Shown here one piece after another: positions 1-5,879 of a DNA stretch of 20,224 nt; position 1 is the first letter of the stretch, and every line of letters starts with the position of its first letter. The stretch covers positions 1-20,224 of IMG/VR virus record IMGVR_UViG_3300042987_000176, one strand, 5' to 3'. Below the pieces are notes generated by a model. That model saw nothing but the letters and a program-made list of their open reading frames with translations. It ran no database searches and was not told the DNA's origin. The DNA is from a virus. A program made the position numbers and the translations under genes.

Positions 1-871
1 TAGATGCACTGTTGGCGCTAGTTAGGGCGTTAGAAGCGCTTGTAGCCGCGCTAGAGGCACTTGTAGCGGCAGAGGCAGCACTTGTAGCAGCCGATGCTGC
101 TGAGGTTGCTGCAGCCGTTGCTGAGCCAAGGATGCTATCTACATAATCTTTAGGGGTAGCAGAGGATGCAACCATACCTGCGCTAGACAAACCTGTAATT
201 ACTGGCGTACCTGATAATACAGGACTTGTCAAGGTCTTATTGGTCAGGGTTTGGGTTGCTGTATCTAGGACTACCGTACCTGTGGTATTGGGGATTGTTA
301 CTGTGTTGTCCTGTGTTGGGTCAACTACAGTCAGGGTAGTCTCATAGGCATCAGCCGTAGTACCTTCAAATACTAGGACTGCTCCAGCAGAAGCGGTTCC
401 TGTAATTGTTGGGTCAGAGATTGTTGGGCTGGTAAGAGTCTTATTGGTTAGGGTCTGCGTCTTTGCTGTACCGACAACATCGCCTTCTCCAGAACCAATA
501 CCGTGCATTGTATGCCCGGTACCAGAGCCATCATTATAATAGGCGGAAGCTTCAGCGTGTAGGTTAGCGTCACGGAAGTCACGGCCAATTGCCATGTGAC
601 GGACAACAGCACCTGCCGAGTGTTCCTGCGCTGATGAACCATCAATTGCGCGAGTGATTGTAAAGGTGTTAGTAGCAACCGCCGTAGCATCTACAATTTC
701 CTCAAGGGCGGTATCAGGGTCGATTACCAATGTAAAGGTACGACCAGAAGGGATTGTCACACCACCTAGTAGAGTCGTTCCTGAAACAACTGTCATCGAG
801 GTTGCACCCGATGTGATTGTTCCAGTCAGTGTACTCTGCTGGCTACGGGACGAGTATTGGCGTGTTGTCAT
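1..871 (-). CDS. Tail fibre / receptor-binding protein, N-terminal part (runs off left edge)
   Basis: An open frame starts at an ATG at 871-869, 8 bases past the stop of the adaptor gene, and stays open for 290 codons to the window edge, so the 3' end is missing. It begins MTTRQYSSRSQQSTLTG, then has a beta-rich part with an RAIDG element and two copies of the TQTLTNKTLTSP motif that is common in phage tail fibres. From about residue 254 an Ala/Ser/Thr heptad region begins, as in fibre shafts. It is the last gene of the leftward late operon and directly follows the adaptor, which suits a fibre attached to a short tail. The function is assigned from motif and position. The receptor-binding tip, which would indicate the host target, lies outside the window. 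Confidence 0.85.
   Translation of the reverse strand, partial: MTTRQYSSRSQQSTLTGTITSGATSMTVVSGTTLLGGVTIPSGRTFTLVIDPDTALEEIVDATAVATNTFTITRAIDGSSAQEHSAGAVVRHMAIGRDFRDANLHAEASAYYNDGSGTGHTMHGIGSGEGDVVGTAKTQTLTNKTLTSPTISDPTITGTASAGAVLVFEGTTADAYETTLTVVDPTQDNTVTIPNTTGTVVLDTATQTLTNKTLTSPVLSGTPVITGLSSAGMVASSATPKDYVDSILGSATAAATSAASAATSAASAATSASSAATSASNALTSANSAS
2..112 (-). repeat. 21-bp tandem repeats coding an AATSAAS heptad in the fibre shaft
   Basis: Five successive 21-bp units (112-92, 91-71, 70-50, 49-29, 28-8) encode AATSAAS, AATSAAS, AATSASS, AATSASN and ALTSANS, and a sixth is cut by the window edge. The codons differ between units although the residues hardly do, so protein-level selection rather than fresh slippage keeps the pattern. 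Ala/Ser heptads of this kind form elongated trimeric shafts in other phage fibres. The rest of the array is not visible. Confidence 0.8.
221..460 (-). repeat. Two copies of a TQTLTNKTLTSP-coding repeat
   Basis: The 36-base segments 460-425 and 256-221 encode the identical dodecapeptide TQTLTNKTLTSP. They are 204 bases (68 codons) apart. The motif recurs in many phage fibre proteins and marks a modular beta-structured stem. The sequence between the copies includes VVDPTQDNTVTIPNTTGT, also typical of these stems. Confidence 0.85.
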
Positions 872-879
872 TTATGTTC

Positions 880-1806
880 CTATCGGCTGTAGTGAACTCG
901 GGTTGGGAATTGACCCTGGAAGGCTGATATTTCTTCTTTGAGTCTTTGTTGATAAAGTGCGTAGATTTGACGAGCAGCGGAGTTGGCAGAGCCAAAGGAG
1001 CGCTTAGCATCAATCTCATCAGCTTGTGGGCTAATCTGGCTAGCACGAGCTGGGTCAAGGTATGTAAGTAGTCGGTAAGCTGCACCAAGGATTACCACAT
1101 CACGAGCAGTCTCGGAGTATCCTGTGGTAGTTGTGAAGTCATCTGATGTGTTAGACATTGCAGATGGTTGCTTTAAGTAGTTCACTTTAACAGTGCGACC
1201 TGCTGTGATATAGTCACCTATGGTAACTGTCTGGGCATTGTTGCCCCATGTTGCAGATTCTGCCTTTGCGTCCCATGTCCAACGGCGAACCGGAATCCAC
1301 TCTTGGCTTGGCCCAATATCCTGCCAAGACATACTGAGGATGTTTTCAATCAGACTACCGCCTGAGTCTGTTACCTCGTATGTTGTAACCGATGGATTAA
1401 ATGTAAATGTTGTTTGTCCAATCACCATAAGCTGCGTGCCCATAGCACGGACAGTGTCGTTGATAGCACGCTTTACTACATAGCGTGGGAAGATTGGAGA
1501 GATAGTAACCTTAGCATCAACAGCGTGGGTAGCAGCAGTTGTACCTAGGTATCCGCGTCCATATGGCGCGATAGTTGCCGTGTTACCTACACGGTCAAAG
1601 GATGTAATCCACATTAATTCCTCGTCAACTTCAATAATGCCCTTACCTACTGAGTCAGTTGAGCCAAGGCTCAGAATCGTTGGCGAGGAACTAGGAGAAG
1701 TTAATGTGGTGACTGCAGCCGTCAGGTATGTGCTTCTGTCCTGCTGGTATGTGTAGCCTGAGAGGTTGATTAGAACCTCATCAATCATTGAGCCAAGTGT
1801 TGTCAC
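880..1806 (-). CDS. Head-tail adaptor / tail nozzle-like structural protein
   Basis: The protein is 308 aa. The GTG start at 1806-1804 overlaps the upstream stop as GTGA and has AGGAG about 9 bases ahead, so the GTG is credible. Visible features are an N-terminal helix (MIDEVLINLSGYTYQQDRSTYL), a beta segment with YGRGYLGTTAATHA, and PRYVVKRAINDTVRAM, which begins a helical part. A long C-terminal helix follows (DEIDAKRSFGSANSAARQIY and on). The RGYLGT-x-A-x-H signature occurs in phage adaptor and tail-attachment proteins. Its place between the capsid module and the fibre, with no tape measure nearby, suggests the adaptor or nozzle joining portal to fibres in a short-tailed phage. The role is inferred and no catalytic motif is seen. 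Confidence 0.6.
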   Translation of the reverse strand: MTTLGSMIDEVLINLSGYTYQQDRSTYLTAAVTTLTSPSSSPTILSLGSTDSVGKGIIEVDEELMWITSFDRVGNTATIAPYGRGYLGTTAATHAVDAKVTISPIFPRYVVKRAINDTVRAMGTQLMVIGQTTFTFNPSVTTYEVTDSGGSLIENILSMSWQDIGPSQEWIPVRRWTWDAKAESATWGNNAQTVTIGDYITAGRTVKVNYLKQPSAMSNTSDDFTTTTGYSETARDVVILGAAYRLLTYLDPARASQISPQADEIDAKRSFGSANSAARQIYALYQQRLKEEISAFQGQFPTRVHYSR

Positions 1807-2078
1807 AGGTTAATGCTCCTTAAAGCGTCAGTCGGGGATAAGTCTGTTGTTCCTGCAAGTTCATTGCAGATTCCGCCAAGGGCTTTGTAGTCATCAGGTT
1901 GACGGTTAGCATCGGCTTTCTTATTGAGGGCAGCAATCAAGGCTAGTCCAGTAGTCCCTGCATATACATTAGCAGCCTTAGTAGGTGCTACATAGTTGAG
2001 TAGCGATGGGTATGTGCCACCATTAGCTAAGCGATTAAGCTCGCTAGTAAATGAACTACCTGCTGTGCCTGTTGCCAT
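1803..2078 (-). CDS. Small conserved-looking structural protein, function unknown
   Basis: The protein is 91 aa. Its ATG shares one base with the preceding stop (TAATG) and its stop overlaps the next gene (GTGA), so it is translationally coupled on both sides. The sequence is mostly helical and not strongly charged (MATGTAGSSFTSELNRLANG, then KAANVYAGTTGLALIAAL, ending DLSPTDALRSINL). There is no signal peptide or membrane helix of full length. I do not recognise the family. Position directly before the adaptor gene suggests a virion or assembly component. Confidence 0.75.
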   Translation of the reverse strand: MATGTAGSSFTSELNRLANGGTYPSLLNYVAPTKAANVYAGTTGLALIAALNKKADANRQPDDYKALGGICNELAGTTDLSPTDALRSINL

Positions 2079-2473
2079 TATCTATACCTCGAAGTTTTCT
2101 TTGCTATTGATTTAGGTTGCTTAGAGAACTGCTTACCTTTGCGTAAATCTTCACGCTTCTTAGCTGATGTCTTAGCGTATTCAGCAGCAGAGAGTTTTTC
2201 TCTTGCTTTCTTTGGTAGATATCTTTCACCTGTAGCTTTAGAACCTTGAGTGCTTGGCTTACCAGACTTGGTTCCCCACTCTTCTTTAGTCCATTTAGAC
2301 AAAGACTTTTGTTTGCTAGTCTTGGCACCGGTGTAACCACCGCCAGCCTTCTTGTATTCTTGTGCTACAATCTGAGCCTTACGAGCAGACCATTGTCCCG
2401 CTTTGCCACCTTTTGTGCCAGCAAGTACGCGGTTCTTGATACGCTCTCTGAGTTCAGGTTTGGTGTATGACAT
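2078..2473 (-). CDS. Basic protein, DUF5872-like
   Basis: The protein is 131 aa, starting MSYTKPELRERIKNRV. The ATG at 2473 forms TAATG with the stop of the gene before it. A GTG six bases earlier is in frame but less likely, because the other junctions in this cluster use the same one-base overlap. It is rich in Lys and Arg, with the blocks GGKAGQWSARKAQ, SLSKWTKEEWGTKSGKPS, RYLPKKAREKL and KGKQFSKQPKSIAKKTSRYR. This combination is one I associate with the domain of unknown function DUF5872, found in phage and other viral proteins. The number is from memory and should be treated as probable. A nucleic-acid-binding or virion-internal role is plausible from charge only. Confidence 0.8.
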   Translation of the reverse strand: MSYTKPELRERIKNRVLAGTKGGKAGQWSARKAQIVAQEYKKAGGGYTGAKTSKQKSLSKWTKEEWGTKSGKPSTQGSKATGERYLPKKAREKLSAAEYAKTSAKKREDLRKGKQFSKQPKSIAKKTSRYR

Positions 2474-2775
2474 TACCACTTCACCTTGTCAGCCCAATAA
2501 GCAGCAGACATCTTGCCTTTGGCAATGTTCTTGCTATGGCGTGCTTTGAATGATGCACGCTTCTTCTTCATTCTGTCAGACTCTCCAGCCTTTGGCTTGC
2601 CAGCAGTTTCTGCACCTTGCTCACCGAAACGGATAGTCTTTACTTTGTCCCCTACTTTAGCCACAACTACATGTGACTTCTTCGGGTGGTTGGGGGTGCG
2701 CTTTGGTTTGTTAAAACCAGAGACACCTGCACGAGCTAAGCGTGGGTCACGCTTTTTGCTTTCCATACTCACCAT
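2473..2775 (-). CDS. Small basic phage protein (KRDPRLARAG ... AAYWADKVKW type)
   Basis: The protein is 100 aa. The ATG at 2775 has AGGAAAG just ahead, and a second ATG at 2766 (MESKK) is a possible alternative. Residues include KRDPRLARAGVSGFNKPKRT, an SHVVVAKVGDKVKTIRFGEQ core and a C-terminal KARHSKNIAKGKMSAAYWAD segment. I recognise this as a recurrent small protein in many unrelated phages, where it has no established function. It overlaps the 46-aa gene upstream by 29 bases in another frame and is coupled to the next gene by TAATG. It belongs to the run of basic proteins between 3399 and 2078. Confidence 0.85.
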   Translation of the reverse strand: MVSMESKKRDPRLARAGVSGFNKPKRTPNHPKKSHVVVAKVGDKVKTIRFGEQGAETAGKPKAGESDRMKKKRASFKARHSKNIAKGKMSAAYWADKVKW

Positions 2776-2887
2776 ACTTTCCTAGTACTGCTTTGACTCT
2801 GCCATCTTTTCTAAGCCGCACTACATAGCCATCCTTAATCTGAATAGGATTGAACTTGCGATGCGGCTTATACTTACCCGATGACAT
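2747..2887 (-). CDS. Tiny basic protein, 46 aa, function unknown
   Basis: The ATG at 2887 overlaps the stop of the DUF6496-like gene (TAATG), and the frame runs to a TGA at 2749-2747. The peptide begins MSSGKYKPHRKFNPIQIKDG, continues YVVRLRKDGRVKAVLGKYGE and ends YGKQKA. The alternating YVVRL and VKAVL strands around a charged turn suggest a small beta fold. Its last 29 bases are shared with the next gene in a different frame. I do not recognise a family. The start coupling, protein-like composition and place in the cluster support it as real. Confidence 0.65.
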   Translation of the reverse strand: MSSGKYKPHRKFNPIQIKDGYVVRLRKDGRVKAVLGKYGEYGKQKA

Positions 2888-3048
2888 TACTTCTTTTTCT
2901 TTTTAGCCATACCTGCTTGAGATAGGGCGATAGCAACTGCCTGCTTCTTAGACTTTACTTTCTTGGATGACTTGCCAATGTTGAGTTCGCCTTTCTTGAA
3001 CTCACGCATTACTTTAGCCACTTTCTTCTTAGCTGCTGCCTTCTTCAC
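2887..3048 (-). CDS. DUF6496-like small basic protein
   Basis: The protein is 53 aa. It starts at a GTG (3048-3046) that overlaps the previous stop as GTGA. An in-frame ATG 13 codons in (MREFKKGELN) is the alternative start. The body VMREFKKGELNIGKSS, then KQAVAIALSQAG, then a run of lysines, matches the pattern I know from DUF6496 (V-M-x-E-F/Y-K-x-G-x-L, K-Q-A-I-A-I-A-L-S-x-A). The family is found in bacteria and phages and has no known biochemical role. More than a third of the residues are lysine. Nucleic-acid contact is possible but unproven. Confidence 0.75.
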   Translation of the reverse strand: MKKAAAKKKVAKVMREFKKGELNIGKSSKKVKSKKQAVAIALSQAGMAKKKKK

Positions 3049-3221
3049 TTCTTCTTGCCCTTCTGAATCAGGTTGCCGTTCTTATCATAACGACGGCCCT
3101 GGAATAGAGCGCCATAGAACTGACCAGTATTCTCATCTGTTCTGCTGGCATCCCATGTTGCATACTCTTTAGCGACATTTGCTACATACTTAGCAAAGCG
3201 CCCTGCTGGACTGTTGGCCAT
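3045..3221 (-). CDS. Small protein, 58 aa, function unknown
   Basis: The ATG at 3221 lies one base after the preceding stop, and the frame ends at a TGA at 3047-3045 that overlaps the next GTG. The sequence begins MANSPAGRFAKYVANVAKEY, has an acidic/polar middle (TWDASRTDENTGQ), then FYGALFQGRRYDKNGNLIQK and a terminal lysine cluster. The aromatic-rich centre distinguishes it from its purely basic neighbours. No family is recognised. Tight coupling on both sides supports expression as part of the late operon. Confidence 0.7.
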   Translation of the reverse strand: MANSPAGRFAKYVANVAKEYATWDASRTDENTGQFYGALFQGRRYDKNGNLIQKGKKK

Positions 3222-3222
3222 G

Positions 3223-3399
3223 TTACTTCTTCTTTCCCATTTTCTTCATTGACTTCTTGGCAGCCATCTTCTTCATACCTTTTTTGGCTTCCATTTTCTT
3301 CTCAGCCTTGGACTCCATCTTTTCGCCCATAGCATAAGCCTTAGCTGCCTTCTTGCCTTTTGCTGTGTAAGGGAACTTCTTTCCGTTTACCATTGGCAT
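3223..3399 (-). CDS. Lys/Met-rich small basic protein, 58 aa
   Basis: The ATG at 3399 has AGGAG 7 bases ahead; that AGGAG overlaps the TAG stop of the previous gene. The start MPMVNGKKFPYTAKGKKAAK is a form I have seen in small phage proteins. The rest is repeats of KKM/KKG (EKKMEAKKGMKKMAAKKSM and on). By count 21 of 58 residues are Lys and 9 are Met. Such a composition suggests an unstructured or simple helical polycation, for instance one that contacts DNA or an acidic virion protein. That is inference, and no enzymatic motif is present. Confidence 0.75.
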   Translation of the reverse strand: MPMVNGKKFPYTAKGKKAAKAYAMGEKMESKAEKKMEAKKGMKKMAAKKSMKKMGKKK

Positions 3400-3400
3400 G

Positions 3401-3712
3401 TTATACTCCTAGTTCTTTCATTACCGCTGCTGATTTTTTATTGATTGCTTTAGCTGGTGGCATCTTGCCTGCATCATATGCTCGGCCTAATGTTTCACTA
3501 GCTTGTACTGCTTGTTGGATTTTATCCATTGTTGTTCCTGCTGGTTGAATGCCTTGGGCTCTAGCCTCTTTGTAGGCATCCAATTCTCTATTGTGTCGCT
3601 TGTTAGTCATAAACTTACGACTGTCAGCGTCTCCTGCATTCATCTGTATGCTTAGGCCTTTACACCCAAAGCAGCCGTCCACAGGCTCAGGATGATATTC
3701 CCAATGTTTCAT
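3401..3712 (-). CDS. Small CxxC-containing phage protein
   Basis: The protein is 103 aa. The ATG at 3712 overlaps the previous stop (ATGA). It opens MKHWEYHPEPVDGCFGCKGL; the CFGC pair with nearby His residues (H3, H7) could bind a metal. Then come a helical charged middle (KFMTNKRHNRELDAYKEARA) and a C-terminal helix with a basic patch. I recognise the WEYHPEPVxGCFGCK opening as recurring in phages of actinobacteria, without a known function. The position right after the capsid gene suggests a head-related role, but that is weak. Confidence 0.75.
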   Translation of the reverse strand: MKHWEYHPEPVDGCFGCKGLSIQMNAGDADSRKFMTNKRHNRELDAYKEARAQGIQPAGTTMDKIQQAVQASETLGRAYDAGKMPPAKAINKKSAAVMKELGV

Positions 3713-3981
3713 AGCTGTGTAAAGTTCTCCGTTGTAACTCCAACATTACCATTGATGAGAGCTTCACGAGTAGCATCATCTACTGTGTACTCATATCCAC
3801 CACGATATACTTCGGGGTAGGATAGTAAGCTATCGTCAACTGGGTAACGAATCTGTGCGTAAGTACCAGTTGGATTCTTTACTATTGTAATACCTCTGTC
3901 AAGCTTATAGAAGTAGAACAAGCGGTGTTCACCAGCTGGCCCTTCCTCTACGGTTGGGGTTTTAAAAAGCCATTCTGCCAT
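3709..3981 (-). CDS. Small head-associated protein (MAEWLF type)
   Basis: The protein is 90 aa. I place the start at the ATG at 3981 because AAAGGGA sits just ahead. A longer in-frame version from 4041 would run through a strong hairpin and adds residues that look non-coding. The sequence MAEWLFKTPTVEEGPAGEHR, then FYFYKLDRGITIVKNPTGTY, then PEVYRGGYEYTVDD is a compact all-beta pattern. MAEWLF-x-TPTVEEGP openings recur in phages of actinobacteria close to capsid genes. It could be a head-completion or stopper-type protein, by position only. It is first after the capsid gene and its hairpin. Confidence 0.75.
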   Translation of the reverse strand: MAEWLFKTPTVEEGPAGEHRLFYFYKLDRGITIVKNPTGTYAQIRYPVDDSLLSYPEVYRGGYEYTVDDATREALINGNVGVTTENFTQL

Positions 3982-4011
3982 AAAGTCCCTTTCTAATGAA
4001 CTCACCCCGAA

Positions 4012-4031
4012 GGGATAGGTTGCCCTATCCC
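4012..4031 (-). terminator. GCAA-tetraloop hairpin after the capsid gene
   Basis: Bases 4012-4019 and 4024-4031 are perfectly complementary (8 bp, GGGATAGG with CCTATCCC). On the minus-strand RNA the loop is GCAA, a GNRA tetraloop. It begins 15 bases after the capsid stop and ends 30 bases before the next start. No U-tract follows, as the next bases are UUCGGGG. It is therefore more likely a partial terminator, processing site or 3' stabiliser for the capsid message than a classical intrinsic terminator. Confidence 0.6.
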
Positions 4032-4045
4032 CCAGAGTCAATCAA

Positions 4046-5248
4046 CTAGAGAGCAGCGATTGAGGAACCAGAGGTGATGCGATACAACGCTTCGTCACGG
4101 TAGACTGCGAAGCCGAGTACGCCGTACCAGCCCATTGGGCGGAAGCGCATCAACTTATCAGTTACGTTACCGATAACGATGTGTGGTTCTTCAGCAACAG
4201 CTTCAGCCATTGCTTGAGCACCACAGACGATTGTATTGAATACACGGGTAACTGGAGTAACAGTAACAGTTGTTGTTGCAGTAACTGCAGCGGTGTTAGC
4301 TGTATCTACAGTGAAGGTTGTGGTTGAGCCAGAGGTGCTGATTGCAGTAATCTTTGCACCTGAAGCGATACCAGTTCCAGCAATCTTATCTCCAACTTCT
4401 GCACGAGTTGCGATAGCAGCAGAAGAAGCAACACCGAAGGTGAAGCCTGCTGAAGTACCAGCAACGGTTACAGTGGTTGTAGGCAATGCTGTCTGGTCTG
4501 CACCTGACTTAGCATTGTAAAGACGTGGGGATTCGACGAAGAATGCACCTTCGTAGTCTCCGATTTCTCCTGCCCAAATCTTGTCTGCAGCAGGAGCGGT
4601 TTGTGCATGTACGAAGTTCCAGCCCATGTTTCCGGTTTCTGCACGAAGGTCGTGTGAAACTTCTGGGTGAATACCTGTCCAGTACAAGGAACCACGGCGA
4701 GCCTTAGCCTTGTTGGTGCGGAGACGAGCAACAGCCTTGCGGATGTCAGCTGAGTCAATTGTATCAGCTGCAGCAACAGTTGCTACTGTGGTTGCAGAAC
4801 CTGAGAAGATGTTGTTTGAACCAGAGCGGAGGGTTGTCATTGCGACAGAGTCGATTGAGTCAGCGAGGTTGTAAGCAATGATGTTTGCAATCGCTGGGTC
4901 GACATCTGCGAGTGAGAACAACTCGAGTGCACGGGTTACGAGAACTGCATTACCGTACTCATTGAGAGTAATGGTGACAGTTGTCGGTGTTGATAGAGAA
5001 ACTGCATCTGGGTCAGTTGTCTCTGTAAGAGTTGAAGTAACCTGGTCTAGGTCGACATACTTCTGGAGTACGACGGTTTGTCCAGGAATTGCTTGACGGG
5101 CAGGACGCTTATCTGCGACCGAACGGATTAGTGGTTCGGAACGGAGAGCGAACTCGAGAAGGCGGTCATATGCCTTCTGTACGAGACCTGCGCCACCAAC
5201 TGTTCCACCGAGAGACGTGCTCGCGGTTGAGGTATATTGGTTTGACAT
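4046..5248 (-). CDS. Major capsid protein, N4-gp56 family, with inserted beta domain
   Basis: The protein is 400 aa. The ATG at 5248 has AGGAGAC about 8 bases ahead. It shows the N4-gp56 capsid pattern: a helical arm (AYDRLLEFALRSEPLIRSVA), IPGQTVVLQKY, LTETTDPDA, NEYGNAVLVTRALEL, IHPEVSHDLRAETG (residues 193-206) and AGEIGDYEGAFFVESPR (226-242). It ends with AVAEEPHIVIGNVTDKLMRF and RPMGWYGVLGFAVYRDEALY. Residues about 246-334 do not fit the fold. They form a Thr/Ser/Val-rich insert with VGDKIAGTGIASGAKITAIS, resembling small beta domains in phage decoration and fibre proteins. The scaffold gene is 31 bases upstream and a hairpin follows. There is no long N-terminal delta domain, so scaffolding is supplied in trans. 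The capsid call is strong; the role of the insert is inferred. Confidence 0.92.
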   Translation of the reverse strand: MSNQYTSTASTSLGGTVGGAGLVQKAYDRLLEFALRSEPLIRSVADKRPARQAIPGQTVVLQKYVDLDQVTSTLTETTDPDAVSLSTPTTVTITLNEYGNAVLVTRALELFSLADVDPAIANIIAYNLADSIDSVAMTTLRSGSNNIFSGSATTVATVAAADTIDSADIRKAVARLRTNKAKARRGSLYWTGIHPEVSHDLRAETGNMGWNFVHAQTAPAADKIWAGEIGDYEGAFFVESPRLYNAKSGADQTALPTTTVTVAGTSAGFTFGVASSAAIATRAEVGDKIAGTGIASGAKITAISTSGSTTTFTVDTANTAAVTATTTVTVTPVTRVFNTIVCGAQAMAEAVAEEPHIVIGNVTDKLMRFRPMGWYGVLGFAVYRDEALYRITSGSSIAAL

Positions 5249-5279
5249 TAGTTTTTAGTCTCCTATGACTATGAACGGA

Positions 5280-5759
5280 TTATTGTTGTGACTGAAGGAT
5301 TGACAACAGTTCTTCAGCAGAAGCTGCTTGATTCAGACGCTGGTCTAAATCCAATCCTCTATCAGGTGTCACAGCACCCTGTGTCAGCACATCTTGCTGG
5401 CGTAGCCGAGCTAAGTCTTGCTGACTAATTGGTGCCTCTTCTTGCTGTACCTTGATTCCGAACAAGTCTGCGTTATCATCGAGCCAGTGAGATACTGACT
5501 CCTCGTTAACATCATCCAAATCCTTCAATACAAGGCGTGCAGCTTTTTCGTTGACACCTTTCTTTGCTAGGACTTCCTTGACTACTCGCTCACGCTGCAC
5601 CTTGGATAGTGACTCAAGTTGCTCAGTAAGTTCCTTGATTCTCTTTTCGTCAGCACGCTTGGCTTTACGAAGCTTCTTTAGTAAGTCGCTTCCATCGCCT
5701 GTGTACTGCTCTTGAGTATCTAGGTCGTCGTCTTCATCATCCCAGTAGTTGTTGCTCAT
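5280..5759 (-). CDS. Scaffolding protein candidate
   Basis: The protein is 159 aa and sits directly upstream of the capsid gene, the classical place for a scaffold. It has a very acidic start (YWDDEDDDLDTQEQ), a charged coiled-coil-prone stretch at about residues 23-65 (LLKKLRKAKRADEKRIKEL and on), a central helical segment with HWLDDNADLFGIKV, and a Gln-rich C-terminal helix (RLNQAASAEELLSILQSQQ) that could bind coat protein. High charge, helix content and small size fit scaffolds of P22- or N4-like heads, although sequence identity in these proteins is usually lost. It may be a substrate of the HslV-like hydrolase encoded upstream, which is an inference. Confidence 0.7.
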   Translation of the reverse strand: MSNNYWDDEDDDLDTQEQYTGDGSDLLKKLRKAKRADEKRIKELTEQLESLSKVQRERVVKEVLAKKGVNEKAARLVLKDLDDVNEESVSHWLDDNADLFGIKVQQEEAPISQQDLARLRQQDVLTQGAVTPDRGLDLDQRLNQAASAEELLSILQSQQ

Positions 5760-5776
5760 AGCAACGTTCCACCCTT

Positions 5777-5875
5777 CTATTCGTTGTTAGTCGCAGGCCT
5801 CACATCCATTCGGGGAAATGGTGTGGCTCCTACATATCGGTCTGTTACACTGGCAGGGCCGACCGGTCTGCTCAG
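5777..5875 (-). other. Gap before scaffold gene; possible 32-codon frame with CTG start
   Basis: The stretch between the 502-aa gene and the scaffold gene is about 120 bases, larger than any other gap left of terL. In one frame it reads protein-like (SRPVGPASVTDRYVGATPFP, then RMDVRPATNNE) and stops at 5779-5777, 17 bases before the scaffold ATG. No ATG, GTG or TTG opens it near the beginning. CTG at 5875 or an ATC two codons earlier, 10-13 bases after AGAGGA, are the only candidates. A short GACCGGTC palindrome also lies here. It could equally be an untranslated leader. Low confidence. Confidence 0.25.
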
Positions 5876-5879
5876 GATT

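Noticed and set aside
3982-4041. A 20-residue N-terminal extension of the 90-aa MAEWLF protein
   Set aside because: It would cross the perfect GCAA-loop hairpin. The ATG at 3981 has a good ribosome binding site and a recurrent family opening.
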